From the NCBI RefSeq assembly GCF_030167925.1, contig NZ_JASKUT010000001.1, forward strand, positions 434,001 through 498,000: DNA of 64,000 nt, given 5' to 3'. The notes beneath the pieces are model-generated. The model saw only the letters and a list, made by a program, of their open reading frames with translations. It made no database searches and was not told the DNA's origin. Source of the stretch: Paenibacillus silviterrae (lineage in GTDB: Bacteria; Bacillota; Bacilli; Paenibacillales; NBRC-103111). Positions 1-6,715 of this stretch are shown here, piece after piece. Positions within the stretch are counted from its first letter, which is position 1; the number at the start of each line of letters is the position of its first letter. Made by a program: the position numbers and the translations under genes.

Positions 1-2
1 GG

Positions 3-461
3 AGCGGGTTCGAACACTCTATGAAAGGCAGAAGGTTCGAGCTTCGATATGACGCGTTGCCCAAGGAGTTGGAGTCTCTGCAATTGATCGTTAGAGAGTT
101 CCCAGGTTATGAGAAGCTGGCTGAGAAGGTGAGCTTGAAGCCTGTCTCTTCTAAGGAGCCAATATCTTTGGCTGGCAGGGAGCTATGGATCGGGGGCTTC
201 AAGACAAACGAAAAAGGAGCCGAGATCACCCTAGCGACCGATATCGATGTTCTTCTTGACGGGGTATCGCTGGAGACGACAGAGGGATCGAGCGAATTGC
301 GCACGACCGTAGACCAGAAGGAAAAGAAACGGGAGGACGGCCGAATTCTTAAGGAACGAACGCTGTTGTTCGATTCGACCGGGCAGCCGGAGTTTTTGCG
401 AATCCAAGGGATTCATTATAGGAAGACGTATGATAAGGTCGTGGAGATCCCGCTGGATTGA
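3..461 (+). CDS. C-terminal part of a DUF4179/DUF5643-like protein (cut by window edge)
   Basis: The frame is open from the first bases of the window, so this is the 3' end of a longer gene; the internal ATG at 21 need not be a start. The visible ~150 residues are charged and beta-rich, with a strand-like stretch 'AEITLATDIDVLLDG' and a C-terminal part (LFDSTGQPEFLRIQGIHY) that resembles the extracytoplasmic C-terminal domain of DUF4179/DUF5643 proteins common in paenibacilli. Those proteins are usually single-pass membrane proteins beside ECF sigma factors, but neither the membrane segment nor a sigma gene is in view. Family assignment is from memory of sequence style and is tentative; that a gene ends here is fairly certain. 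An inverted repeat follows at 518-546. Confidence 0.5.
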   Translation, partial: SGFEHSMKGRRFELRYDALPKELESLQLIVREFPGYEKLAEKVSLKPVSSKEPISLAGRELWIGGFKTNEKGAEITLATDIDVLLDGVSLETTEGSSELRTTVDQKEKKREDGRILKERTLLFDSTGQPEFLRIQGIHYRKTYDKVVEIPLD

Positions 462-517
462 GCAACAATAAGGAGGAACCAGGCTAAGAGAGATCGCCGA
501 TTCAAAACCATACAAAG

Positions 518-546
518 GAAACCACACCTAACAAAGGAGTGGTTTC
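518..546 (+). terminator. Hairpin after the partial gene
   Basis: Perfect 8-bp inverted repeat GAAACCAC (518-525) / GTGGTTTC (539-546) with a 13-nt loop, about 55 nt after the stop codon. The run of T after it is short (TTTCTTC), so it is a weak candidate terminator. Confidence 0.4.
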
Positions 547-852
547 TTCGCATTCTAGCACAATATTCAGTGAAAAAAAGCTCTAAGCGGGTAGGCGTAT
601 TACAATCTGTTATTCGATGGGGAATCGGTGCACAATATTTCACAGTAGGGTAAAGATTCCAGCAAAGTAAGGCGGCCAGACCTGGTAATAAGATCATGAA
701 GGACATTTCATATTTGATCGAGAAAACGTAGGTTCACCCGACCGCCTCACCGAGCTGAAACGCGCGCCTGGGAGTCGCGCGCGTTGCGAGATAGTGGCTT
801 CTAGCATTGACGTTGTAAAAAACAAGAAGGATTTTTTAATTGGTTCAATAAT
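547..852. other. Non-coding stretch with one GC hairpin
   Basis: No convincing gene. The only structure seen is a perfect 9-bp inverted repeat AACGCGCGC (759-767) / GCGCGCGTT (777-785) without a T-tract. Open frames on the minus strand here lack ribosome binding sites and do not resemble proteins. Confidence 0.5.
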
Positions 853-934
853 ATAACTGGGAACGATAGCACAATAACCAGGGAGCAGATTGCCACGGCA
901 GCTGCTCCTTGGCCGCCTTAAAGGGCAGGATAAC
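853..934 (+). repeat. Dispersed hairpin repeat, copy R1
   Basis: Starts TAACTGGGAACGATAGC and ends CTTAAAGGGCAGGATAAC. Between them is a strong hairpin: GGAGCAG (882-888) pairs with CTGCTCC (902-908), and TGCC/GGCA inside pairs again, leaving a two-base AT bulge. The same architecture recurs at seven further places up to 10.86 kb. This copy lies just upstream of the trpS promoter. Confidence 0.8.
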
Positions 935-955
935 GTGATAGTCTTTAATAAAAGT

Positions 956-983
956 TTGACATTGTGTTCAAAGTGATTATACT
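956..983 (+). promoter_or_regulatory. Sigma-A-type promoter for T-box/trpS
   Basis: TTGACA (956-961), a 16-bp spacer and TATACT (978-983) form a near-consensus housekeeping promoter. It directly precedes the T-box leader, and lies inside the segment between repeat R1 and the following gene. Confidence 0.75.
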
Positions 984-999
984 GTAAATAAAAACCAAT

Positions 1000-1267
1000 A
1001 AAGCAATGAATGGAAAGAGTAACCTAATCTCATTGTCAAAGCGAACCGGCGGGTGGTGAAAGGTCCGGTACAATTATTTAGGTGAATGGATCCTTTCGCT
1101 TCAATCCGAACATTGTTAGTTCAATAAGTAGGCGTTGACGGGTTGTCCCCCCGTTATCTCGGGGACTCGTGTTAGTCGTTTTGACACGAATGAGTGCGAT
1201 CAGAGATCGAATTCGGGTGGTATCGCGGAGTTAACACTTCGTCCCTTTAGGGATGAAGTGTTTTTTA
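1000..1267 (+). ncRNA. T-box riboswitch leader (tryptophan)
   Basis: Stem I base GCAATG near 1000 can pair with CATTG near 1110. The apical part carries the typical GGTGGTGAAAGG-like loop (about 1051-1062). On the 3' side of stem I, GAATGGA places a TGG (Trp) triplet at 1087-1089 in the specifier position. The T-box consensus appears as GGGTGGTATCGCGG (1215-1228). It is followed by an intrinsic terminator, AACACTTCGTCCC (1233-1245) / GGGATGAAGTGTT (1250-1262), then a T-run. T-box leaders sense uncharged tRNA and disrupt this terminator; the Trp specifier agrees with the downstream gene. Confidence 0.92.
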
Positions 1268-1289
1268 TTTTATTGTGGAGGTTGATCTT

Positions 1290-2276
1290 ATGAAGCGAGT
1301 ACTGTCAGGTATTAAACCAAGCGGTGAACTTAACATTGGAGGATATGGTGGAGCTCTGAGTCAATTTCTTACCATGCAGCAAGATTATGAGTGCTTCTTT
1401 TTTATCCCCGATCTCCATGCGGTAACTGTGCCACAGGATCCAAAAGAGCTAATCCAGCGTTCCAGGGATATTGCAGCATTTTATATTGCTGCTGGGATTG
1501 ATCCCCGGAAAGCTACAATTTTCATTCAATCACACGTGCCTGCACACGTGGAATTAGGATGGCTTATGGAGACCCAAGCACACTTTGGCGAATTAAGCAG
1601 GATGACACAATTTAAGGAGAAATCGGATGGGAAAGATATTGTTAGTTCGGCGTTATTTACCTACCCGGCTTTAATGGCAGCAGATATCTTACTATACCAA
1701 GCTACCCATGTCCCTGTTGGTGATGATCAGAAGCAGCACTTAGAGCTAACTAGAAATTTGGCCGAACGGTTCAATAACCGTTTTGGAAAAACATTTACTA
1801 TACCTGAACCAATTATTCAGACTATTGGCTCCCGGATTATGGGATTAGATGACCCTTCGAAAAAAATGAGCAAGAGTAACCCTAACCGCAACAGCTATGT
1901 GCTGCTCTTAGACTCACCCGATGACATCAGGAAGAAGTTTTCCAGAGCTGTTACTGACTCGGAGATGAGCGTCAGACATGACTGGGAAAGTAAGCCAGCG
2001 GTAAGCAATCTAATTGAGATCTATTCAGTGTTTTCAGGTGAATCCATAGAAAAAATAGAACAACAGTATGAAGGTCAAAGCTATGGGGGATTCAAAAAGA
2101 ACCTCGCTGAGGTTGTGATCGAGAAGCTTGTACCCATCCAACAGAAATACCATGAGATTGTTAGCTCGGAAGAACTGACGCGAATTCTTAAAGAAGGTGC
2201 ATTACAAGCTTCTGAGGCAGCTAATGAAACGCTTCGTAAGGCGAAAAAGGCGATGGGCTTTCTATCCTTTGAATAA
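1290..2276 (+). CDS. trpS: Tryptophanyl-tRNA synthetase
   Basis: Charges tRNA(Trp) with tryptophan in the cytoplasm. Class I synthetase of about 328 residues, the normal length for bacterial TrpRS. The HIGH-type signature is present in a divergent form (PSGELNIGGYGG, about residues 10-21; usual enzymes read more like TLGNYIG) and the second signature is canonical (KKMSKSNPN, near 190-200). Other family hallmarks are FIQSHVPAH, TYPALMAADILLY and GDDQKQHLELTR. The ATG at 1290 is preferred over an in-frame GTG at 1275 because GGAGG (1277-1281) is spaced 8 nt from it. It is controlled by the Trp T-box upstream. The stop codon lies about 18 nt before the half-repeat that borders the IS110 element, so the gene looks like one unit of the repeat-separated array. 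The divergent first signature suggests a second, accessory TrpRS rather than the housekeeping one; that is inference. Confidence 0.93.
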   Translation: MKRVLSGIKPSGELNIGGYGGALSQFLTMQQDYECFFFIPDLHAVTVPQDPKELIQRSRDIAAFYIAAGIDPRKATIFIQSHVPAHVELGWLMETQAHFGELSRMTQFKEKSDGKDIVSSALFTYPALMAADILLYQATHVPVGDDQKQHLELTRNLAERFNNRFGKTFTIPEPIIQTIGSRIMGLDDPSKKMSKSNPNRNSYVLLLDSPDDIRKKFSRAVTDSEMSVRHDWESKPAVSNLIEIYSVFSGESIEKIEQQYEGQSYGGFKKNLAEVVIEKLVPIQQKYHEIVSSEELTRILKEGALQASEAANETLRKAKKAMGFLSFE

Positions 2277-2474
2277 ATAAATTAGTGCCTGTTGATTGAA
2301 CTACCCCGAAATGAATCAGTTTCCTCACTCAAACTCATGAATTCGCAGGATTTCACCCTGTAGATAGTGTGAAAGAAGATAGTACACACAGGGGACGGTG
2401 GCCGTGGGACCGTAAAAGGGCATGCGGGAATAAAGGTGTAGTGTCAAACACCCATTTCATTCCATTTTTGCACG

Positions 2475-2628
2475 TCTCCACTTAACCCTAACGATTCTCA
2501 CTCCCATGTCTCAACGGGTCTAAGCCCTTTCATTCCTTCGTCACATCTAGCTAGGGGGTGGAGGTCGGTCTTTCTAACGGAACGGGTCAAAGCCCTTTTG
2601 TGCAACGTGTCCCGATACTCCGTGCTTC
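2475..2628 (-). ncRNA. Candidate bridge RNA region of the IS110 element
   Basis: Reading along the transposase strand, the 3' non-coding region shows conserved blocks: GAAGCACGGA (2628-2619), CCGACCTCCAC (2568-2558), GAAGGAATG (2539-2531), GAGACATGGGAG (2512-2501) and TGGAGA (2480-2475). The same blocks occur 3' of the diverged IS110 copy at 9103-9259 with gaps of 50/51, 18/18, 18/18 and 20/22 nt, while the sequence between blocks differs. Conserved skeleton plus variable loops is what is known for the guide RNAs of IS110/IS1111 elements. The exact ends and fold are not determined here. Confidence 0.6.
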
Positions 2629-2671
2629 TTATCATCCTGCGAATACATCAGTTGGTGAGGATAGACTGTCT

Positions 2672-3937
2672 TTAAGCAGCTTGTGGGTAGACTTTGTTTG
2701 AATCATAAGCTTCACTGTTTTTAGCTAGGGCAACAAGCATCCGAGCGGCTTTAGCACACAACTTCATGATGGATTTCATCTTCTTGAACTTCTTTTCGTT
2801 AACATTGTGGTGGTGCAAAGCCCTAACATCTGGATTGGTCATGACCATGCACATCGTCAAGAGGTAGAGGAAGTGTCGAAGTCGTGGGCGGCCACGTTTA
2901 CTAAGTACCATTTTTCCTCGCCATTTCCCGGAGCTTGCCTCAGCTAGATTCAAGCCAGCATGCCTCAGGAGAGCATTTCCGTGGGCATAACCGCTTAGAT
3001 CGCCTGCTTCACCCAGCACACCTGCTAAGCTCACTGCATTTACTCCTCGAATCTCAAGCAGTTTTTTTGCATAAGGAATGCGCTCAAGGATGAGATGGAG
3101 TTGTCGTTCAATCTCAATCAGCTGACGTTGTGCCAAGTCATATTCCTCAAGTAACTGAATCAAGTGAAGCTTGTAGGCATGGAGTGCCTGTGTAGTACCG
3201 ACACTGCACTTTGCTAAAGTGATGAGCTGCTCCGCGCGTTTCACTCCGGCGTGACGCTTCACATATTGCTTCCAGCCGGAGAGGACCTGCTCAATGGTTA
3301 ACTGACTAATTTCTTGCGGTAACGGGAAAAGCCTGAGCGTTGCGATGGCACTAGTGCAGGTAAGGATCTTGAAGACCTGCCGCAACTCAGGGAACACAAT
3401 ATCGACCCAGCGATGAATCTGGTTAACAGCACTGTTGAGCCGCTTGGTAACCGTATCCCGATTAGCCATTAGAATACGTAGTTCCTCATAAGCTTCCGGA
3501 AGAAAACGGACAGGGGAGTAGTACCCGTTCTTGATCATATCTGCAATGACAAGGGCATCCTTGCGGTCACTTTTGGATGGTGTGTTATCGCGATTCTCTT
3601 TATTCTTTTTGACAAGGTGGGGATTCACAAGGACAGCTTCAATCCCTTTTCCTTGAAGCCACCGTGCAAGACTCAGCCAATAATGTCCCGTAGGTTCCAT
3701 CCCAACAACGACCTTGCTTAGCTTGTACGACTTGAGCAAATCTTGAATCCAGCGACCGAATAAACGAAAGCCTTCGTCATGATTCCCGAAATCGACCGGT
3801 GATCCCAGGGCAATACCCCGATAACTAACTGCCCGGGCTACATGGGTCTCTTGTGCGATATCTACACCCACAACAAGATGGGCAGAGGTAATGTTTTCTA
3901 TGAGTTGATTTTGTTTGTCCTGTGCCTTAAACTTCAT
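2672..3937 (-). CDS. IS110-family transposase (intact, 421 aa)
   Basis: DEDD-type recombinase that moves the element. The N-terminal RuvC-like domain shows VGVDIAQETHVARAV (first Asp), VGMEPTGHYWLSLARWL (Glu) and SKSDRKDALVIADMI (Asp pair). The C-terminal Transposase_20 domain shows IRGVNAVSLAGVLGEAGDL and GNALLRHAGLNLAEASSGKWRG. Length is typical for the family and no frameshift is seen. Start ATG at 3937 has AGGAGG about 10 nt upstream. The first ~137 residues are closely matched by the truncated copy at 4985-5405, starting with the same 17 residues, so the genome has carried at least two copies. In the IS110 family the recombinase is guided by an element-encoded RNA; a candidate for that RNA lies 3' of this gene. 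Confidence 0.93.
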   Translation of the reverse strand: MKFKAQDKQNQLIENITSAHLVVGVDIAQETHVARAVSYRGIALGSPVDFGNHDEGFRLFGRWIQDLLKSYKLSKVVVGMEPTGHYWLSLARWLQGKGIEAVLVNPHLVKKNKENRDNTPSKSDRKDALVIADMIKNGYYSPVRFLPEAYEELRILMANRDTVTKRLNSAVNQIHRWVDIVFPELRQVFKILTCTSAIATLRLFPLPQEISQLTIEQVLSGWKQYVKRHAGVKRAEQLITLAKCSVGTTQALHAYKLHLIQLLEEYDLAQRQLIEIERQLHLILERIPYAKKLLEIRGVNAVSLAGVLGEAGDLSGYAHGNALLRHAGLNLAEASSGKWRGKMVLSKRGRPRLRHFLYLLTMCMVMTNPDVRALHHHNVNEKKFKKMKSIMKLCAKAARMLVALAKNSEAYDSNKVYPQAA

Positions 3938-4050
3938 GATAGAGCGACCTCCTAGATGGGCTTTTTGAGGCTTTTGACCTCGTGTGCAACCCCATCGTAC
4001 CGAGGCGCTCGTTTTTGTTCAAACTCCAAATTTTTCATTTTACAGGAATT

Positions 4051-4136
4051 CTAACGAAAAACGTTAGCGGAATAACCAGGGAGCAGACCGCCGCGGTTGC
4101 TGCTCCCGGGTGCGTTGAAGTAACTGGCAGGATAAC
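4051..4136 (+). repeat. Dispersed hairpin repeat, copy R2 (interrupted by the IS110 element)
   Basis: CTAACGAAAAACGTTAGCGG at the left, GTAACTGGCAGGATAAC at the right, with hairpin GGGAGCAG (4079-4086) / CTGCTCCC (4099-4106) between them. Its missing first bases (GATTGAA) lie on the other side of the insertion sequence at 2294-2300. Confidence 0.75.
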
Positions 4137-4344
4137 GAAACCAAGGTTTCCAGTATTCGTATAATCATTAGCTTCCATCGGTAGAGACATATGCAACCTG
4201 TCTTTTATTTATCTGACTGGGAACTTCAAGTGAAGAATTCCATCCCGTATATAAAACTCGTTTATTCAACAGGAGAAAAAGTTCCATGAATGAATAAATT
4301 ATTAATGGTCATTGCAAATACTTAATTAAAGGAGAGTGAGTTTA

Positions 4345-4722
4345 TTGCGAGAAACTTTTGTTCCGTCTGGCGTGAAACTACAAGACACCGGCTTTGGTTA
4401 CACGTTATCCATAGTAGGCGGTAAATATAAAATGATCATTACCTATTGGCTATTCGAAAATAAAGTTATGCGATTTAACGAATTAAAGCGATGTATCGGT
4501 TCTATTTCCTTTAAAACACTAAGTGTCATGTTAAAATAGCTGGAGGCAGATGGAATAATTATACGTGAGGAATTTCCACAAATACCTCCAAAAGTAGAAT
4601 ACTCACTATCTGATCGTGGTCTTTCTCTCATTCCGCTTCTGAACATGATGTGCGAGTGGGGGGAGAAAAACAGTGTGCCCGACAGAGCGGCTAGTACAGC
4701 GATAGACATGGCAATATATTAA
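4345..4722 (+). pseudogene. HxlR-family regulator broken by an in-frame TAG
   Basis: Winged-helix DNA-binding protein of the HxlR type (GFGYTLSIVGGKYKMIITYWLF, then FNELKRCIGSISFKTLSVMLK, then LEADGIIIREEFPQIPPKVEYSLSDRG). TAG at 4537-4539 interrupts the recognition-helix region, where homologues usually have a glutamine or similar residue; the frame continues correctly to the TAA at 4720-4722, giving 125 residues, normal for HxlR. A single C-to-T change of CAG explains it. TTG at 4345 is taken as start because GGAG (4331-4334) is 10 nt upstream. HxlR regulators often control a neighbouring NAD(P)H oxidoreductase, and the tail of such a gene lies convergently at 4784-4985. Confidence 0.8.
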
Positions 4723-4723
4723 T

Positions 4724-4760
4724 AATAGAAGTATCTCCCGAACAAGGAGATACTTCTATT
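4724..4760. terminator. Bidirectional terminator
   Basis: Perfect 15-bp inverted repeat AATAGAAGTATCTCC (4724-4738) / GGAGATACTTCTATT (4746-4760) with a 7-nt loop, between the convergent HxlR relic and the oxidoreductase remnant. Its A/T flanks allow it to act both ways. Confidence 0.85.
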
Positions 4761-4783
4761 ATTATGGTGTGATAGGCTGCTGC

Positions 4784-4985
4784 TTACATATTATAAATAA
4801 ATTTTAAATAATCTTGCGTGGCTTTTTCCAGTTGGCTTTCAGATGTCTCCATTTCCGCGCCGGGCACATTTTCACCAGGTTCGTTTTCAATTCCATAAAA
4901 AGCAAAGAGCGAACGATAATCTGCTCTACAATATAGAAAGGTCATCTCAAACGGAACTAATATTTGTTCGAGTGTATATCGATAT
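4784..4985 (-). pseudogene. 3' remnant of an NAD(P)H-dependent oxidoreductase (flavodoxin-fold quinone reductase)
   Basis: On the minus strand one frame reads RYTLEQILVPFEMTFLYC, then RADYRSLFAFYGIENEPGEN, and stops at TAA (4786-4784). This matches the C-terminal end of KefF/YwrO-like NAD(P)H oxidoreductases, where a conserved RY..LEQLL.PF...F.YC stretch precedes the final helix. The N-terminal flavin-binding part is absent: the fragment is joined directly to the broken IS110 transposase at about 4985. It probably was the partner of the HxlR gene. A frame running from the transposase across the junction is an artefact of the join. Confidence 0.7.
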
Positions 4986-5520
4986 CTCCCAGCCGTTTTT
5001 CACCATGTCGGCAATGACTAAAGCATCCTTCTTGTCGCTTTTAGAGCGTATATTGTCGCGGTTTTCTTTATTTTTCTTAACAAGGTGAGGATTAACAAGT
5101 ACGGTTTCAATGGCTTTGTTTTTAAGCCAGCCGGCAAGATTTAGCCAGTAATGACCGGTCGGTTCCATGCCAACCATTACTTTGGACAGCTTGTATGAAG
5201 CCAACAAGTCGCGAATCCAGCGGTCGAGGGAACTAAAACCATCCTCGTCATTGCTGAACTCTAGAGGATTGCCGAGAGCGACACCACGGAAATTAACCGC
5301 TCTAGCGACATGGGCCTGCTGAGCAATGTCTACACCAATAACAATATGATGAACGGTAATGTTTTCAATGAGTTGATTTTGCTTATCTTGTGCTTTAAAC
5401 TTCATGGTAGAGCGTCCTCCTGGATGATGGAATTAAAGGGCTTTGACCCGTAGCGTACTTCCATCGTACCGAGGCGCTCGTTTTTTTACAAAGCTGAAAT
5501 TTATCCATCTACAGGAAGCT
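4985..5520 (-). pseudogene. Truncated IS110-family element (5' third only)
   Basis: The transposase N-terminus starts at 5405 (MKFKAQDKQNQLIENIT, as in the intact copy at 3937) and keeps VGVDIAQQAHVARAV, VGMEPTGHYWLNLAGWL and SKSDKKDALVIADMV, but loses homology after KNGW at about 4985. The C-terminal two thirds are gone, so it cannot transpose. The 113 bp upstream match the intact copy, including ATCGTACCGAGGCGCTCG, and end with ACAGGAAG before CTAACGG of repeat R3. Confidence 0.88.
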
Positions 5521-5553
5521 AACGGCGAACGATAGCTTAATTCAGCAGGATAA
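5519..5553 (+). repeat. Dispersed repeat, copy R3 (short form without hairpin)
   Basis: CTAACGGCGAACGATAGC is followed after a few bases by CAGCAGGATAAT. The central hairpin present in other copies is missing, as if deleted. It borders the 5' end of the truncated IS110 copy. Confidence 0.7.
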
Positions 5554-5579
5554 TATTTATAAGTTTGGAGGTGTTGCTG

Positions 5580-5876
5580 GTGGATGAAGAAGCTAAACCC
5601 CAGGTCTATGTAATGACGGCAAAAATTCCAGAAGAAGGCATAGAGAAATTTAATGATTATGAGAGTCGTGTAATTCCTTTGCTTAAAGAACATGGTGCAA
5701 AATTACAAAAAAGACTTCAAAGTATTGATCGCCTCAACGAGGTTCATATCATCTGGTTTCCATCCAGCCAATTTTTTGACAACTTTCGTAATGATCCTAG
5801 GCGCAGTCAATTTGCATATCTTCTTGAGGAATCAGGCGCTACTACTCATTTAATGATTATGAACGAGCTGCAGTAA
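5580..5876 (+). CDS. Small dimeric alpha/beta-barrel-like protein of unknown function
   Basis: About 98 residues. The pattern QVYVMTAKIPEEGIEKFNDY, then an RVIPLLKEHGAKL helix, then NEVHIIWFPSSQFFDNFRND and a final THLMIMNEL strand, is that of ferredoxin-like, often dimeric, barrel proteins such as the NIPSNAP, DUF1330 and antibiotic-monooxygenase groups. No catalytic residues can be named. GTG at 5580 is chosen because GGAGG (5567-5571) is 8 nt upstream; TTG 5565 and GTG 5571 are alternatives. The gene is a single unit between repeats R3 and R4 and its stop lies about 18 nt before R4. Confidence 0.7.
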   Translation: MDEEAKPQVYVMTAKIPEEGIEKFNDYESRVIPLLKEHGAKLQKRLQSIDRLNEVHIIWFPSSQFFDNFRNDPRRSQFAYLLEESGATTHLMIMNELQ

Positions 5877-5894
5877 TTGGGTGGGGCATTGAAG

Positions 5895-5981
5895 TAACGG
5901 TGAACGATAGCGCAATAAATCACATCAAGAGGAGGCTGCTGGCTATCGGCAGCCTCCATTACGTTAACTGGCAGATTAATG
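5895..5981 (+). repeat. Dispersed hairpin repeat, copy R4
   Basis: GAAGTAACGGTGAACGATAG at the left, CGTTAACTGGCAGATTAATG at the right, with hairpin GGAGGCTGC (5931-5939) / GCAGCCTCC (5949-5957). The hairpin sequence differs from R1, R2 and R5, while its position and the flanking motifs are kept. Confidence 0.8.
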
Positions 5982-6103
5982 TAGTAATAATTTAGAAATA
6001 TTACTATGCAACAAGAACGTATATTCATTATAATAATTATGGATATTTATGGTACATCCTGTATGTTATTGTTTCACTAATTCGTTGTAGCGGAGGAATG
6101 ACA

Positions 6104-6520
6104 GTGCACATTCAACAAATTGGTAGCGTGTTCATCTCAGTAAGTAATTTGGAGCGATCAGTTTTGTTTTATACAGAGACACTTGGTCTAACATGTAGAG
6201 GAATTGAAGATTGGGGAGACGGCAAAAGGGGGGCTACCTTGATTTTTAATCCACATCCCCAAAATGCAGCGCTACTTACTCTAGCTGAGAGACAGGAGGA
6301 AGTTGACTTTAAGCGGGAATCGAATTTCAATTTAAAATGTAAGCATGCTTCGGAATTATATGAATCATTACAGTCGAAAGGATGTCGTATTACTTCGCTC
6401 GAGTCATGGGATTCTCCGTGGAATCATCATGTGATGTTTGATTTGTACGATCCTGATGGTAATAAAATTAACGTGATTGAAATGATCCCTGTTGCAGCTA
6501 AACAGGGTGAATCATTCTAA
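6104..6520 (+). CDS. VOC/glyoxalase-fold protein
   Basis: Single vicinal-oxygen-chelate domain of about 139 residues: beta strand and helix QIGSVFISVSNLERSVLFYT, ETLGL, and the C-terminal half DLYDPDGNKINVIE typical of the family. Members include glyoxalases, dioxygenases and antibiotic-binding proteins; the substrate cannot be read. The GTG at 6104 fits the ribosome binding site GGAGG (6092-6096) better than ATG 6098, which would be almost on top of it. The stop codon TAA (6518-6520) is itself the first three bases of repeat R5, the tightest gene-repeat junction in the window. Confidence 0.85.
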   Translation: MHIQQIGSVFISVSNLERSVLFYTETLGLTCRGIEDWGDGKRGATLIFNPHPQNAALLTLAERQEEVDFKRESNFNLKCKHASELYESLQSKGCRITSLESWDSPWNHHVMFDLYDPDGNKINVIEMIPVAAKQGESF

Positions 6521-6588
6521 CGGGAAACGATAGCGTAATAACAAGGGAGCAGATTGCTACGGCAGCTGCTCCTTGGCCGCGTTAAGCT
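6518..6588 (+). repeat. Dispersed hairpin repeat, copy R5
   Basis: TAACGGGAAACGATAGCG, then hairpin AAGGGAGCAG (6543-6552) / CTGCTCCTTG (6565-6574) almost identical to R1, then CCGCGTTAAGC. The right-hand GGCAGGATAA part is not recognisable. Confidence 0.8.
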
Positions 6589-6715
6589 ATACCAGCTAAT
6601 AGCTTGTCAACATTACCAGCAAAACTAATTGTGTACATATGGTATAGTGAAATAAGGGCATGCCAAATAACCCTCCAAACGAGATGAATTTGGAAGGTTC
6701 TACCAAGAGGGTTGT

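Larger units (their letters stand above)
2303..4052 (-). mobile_element. Complete IS110-family insertion sequence (~1750 bp)
   Basis: Bounds are inferred from the target. Left of the element is GATTGAACT (2294-2302) and right of it is CTAACGAAAAACG (from 4051). Joining them at the shared CT gives GATTGAACTAACGAAAAACG, the start of the dispersed repeat seen elsewhere in the window. No terminal inverted repeats are needed, as is usual for IS110. The element has 113 bp 5' of the transposase start and about 370 bp of non-coding sequence 3' of it. The second copy of the same element (truncated, ending at 5518-5520) shows the same 5' junction, TACAGGAAG followed by CTAACGG. Confidence 0.75.

Noticed and set aside
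416..706. Minus-strand 96-residue frame downstream of the partial gene
   Set aside because: It overlaps the real gene's end, has no start signal, and its composition looks like read-through of non-coding DNA.
4947..5405. A 152-residue protein made of the IS110 N-terminus with a new C-terminal tail
   Set aside because: The tail (EISIYTRTNISSV) is the wrong frame of an oxidoreductase remnant, so this is a deletion junction and not a designed fusion.
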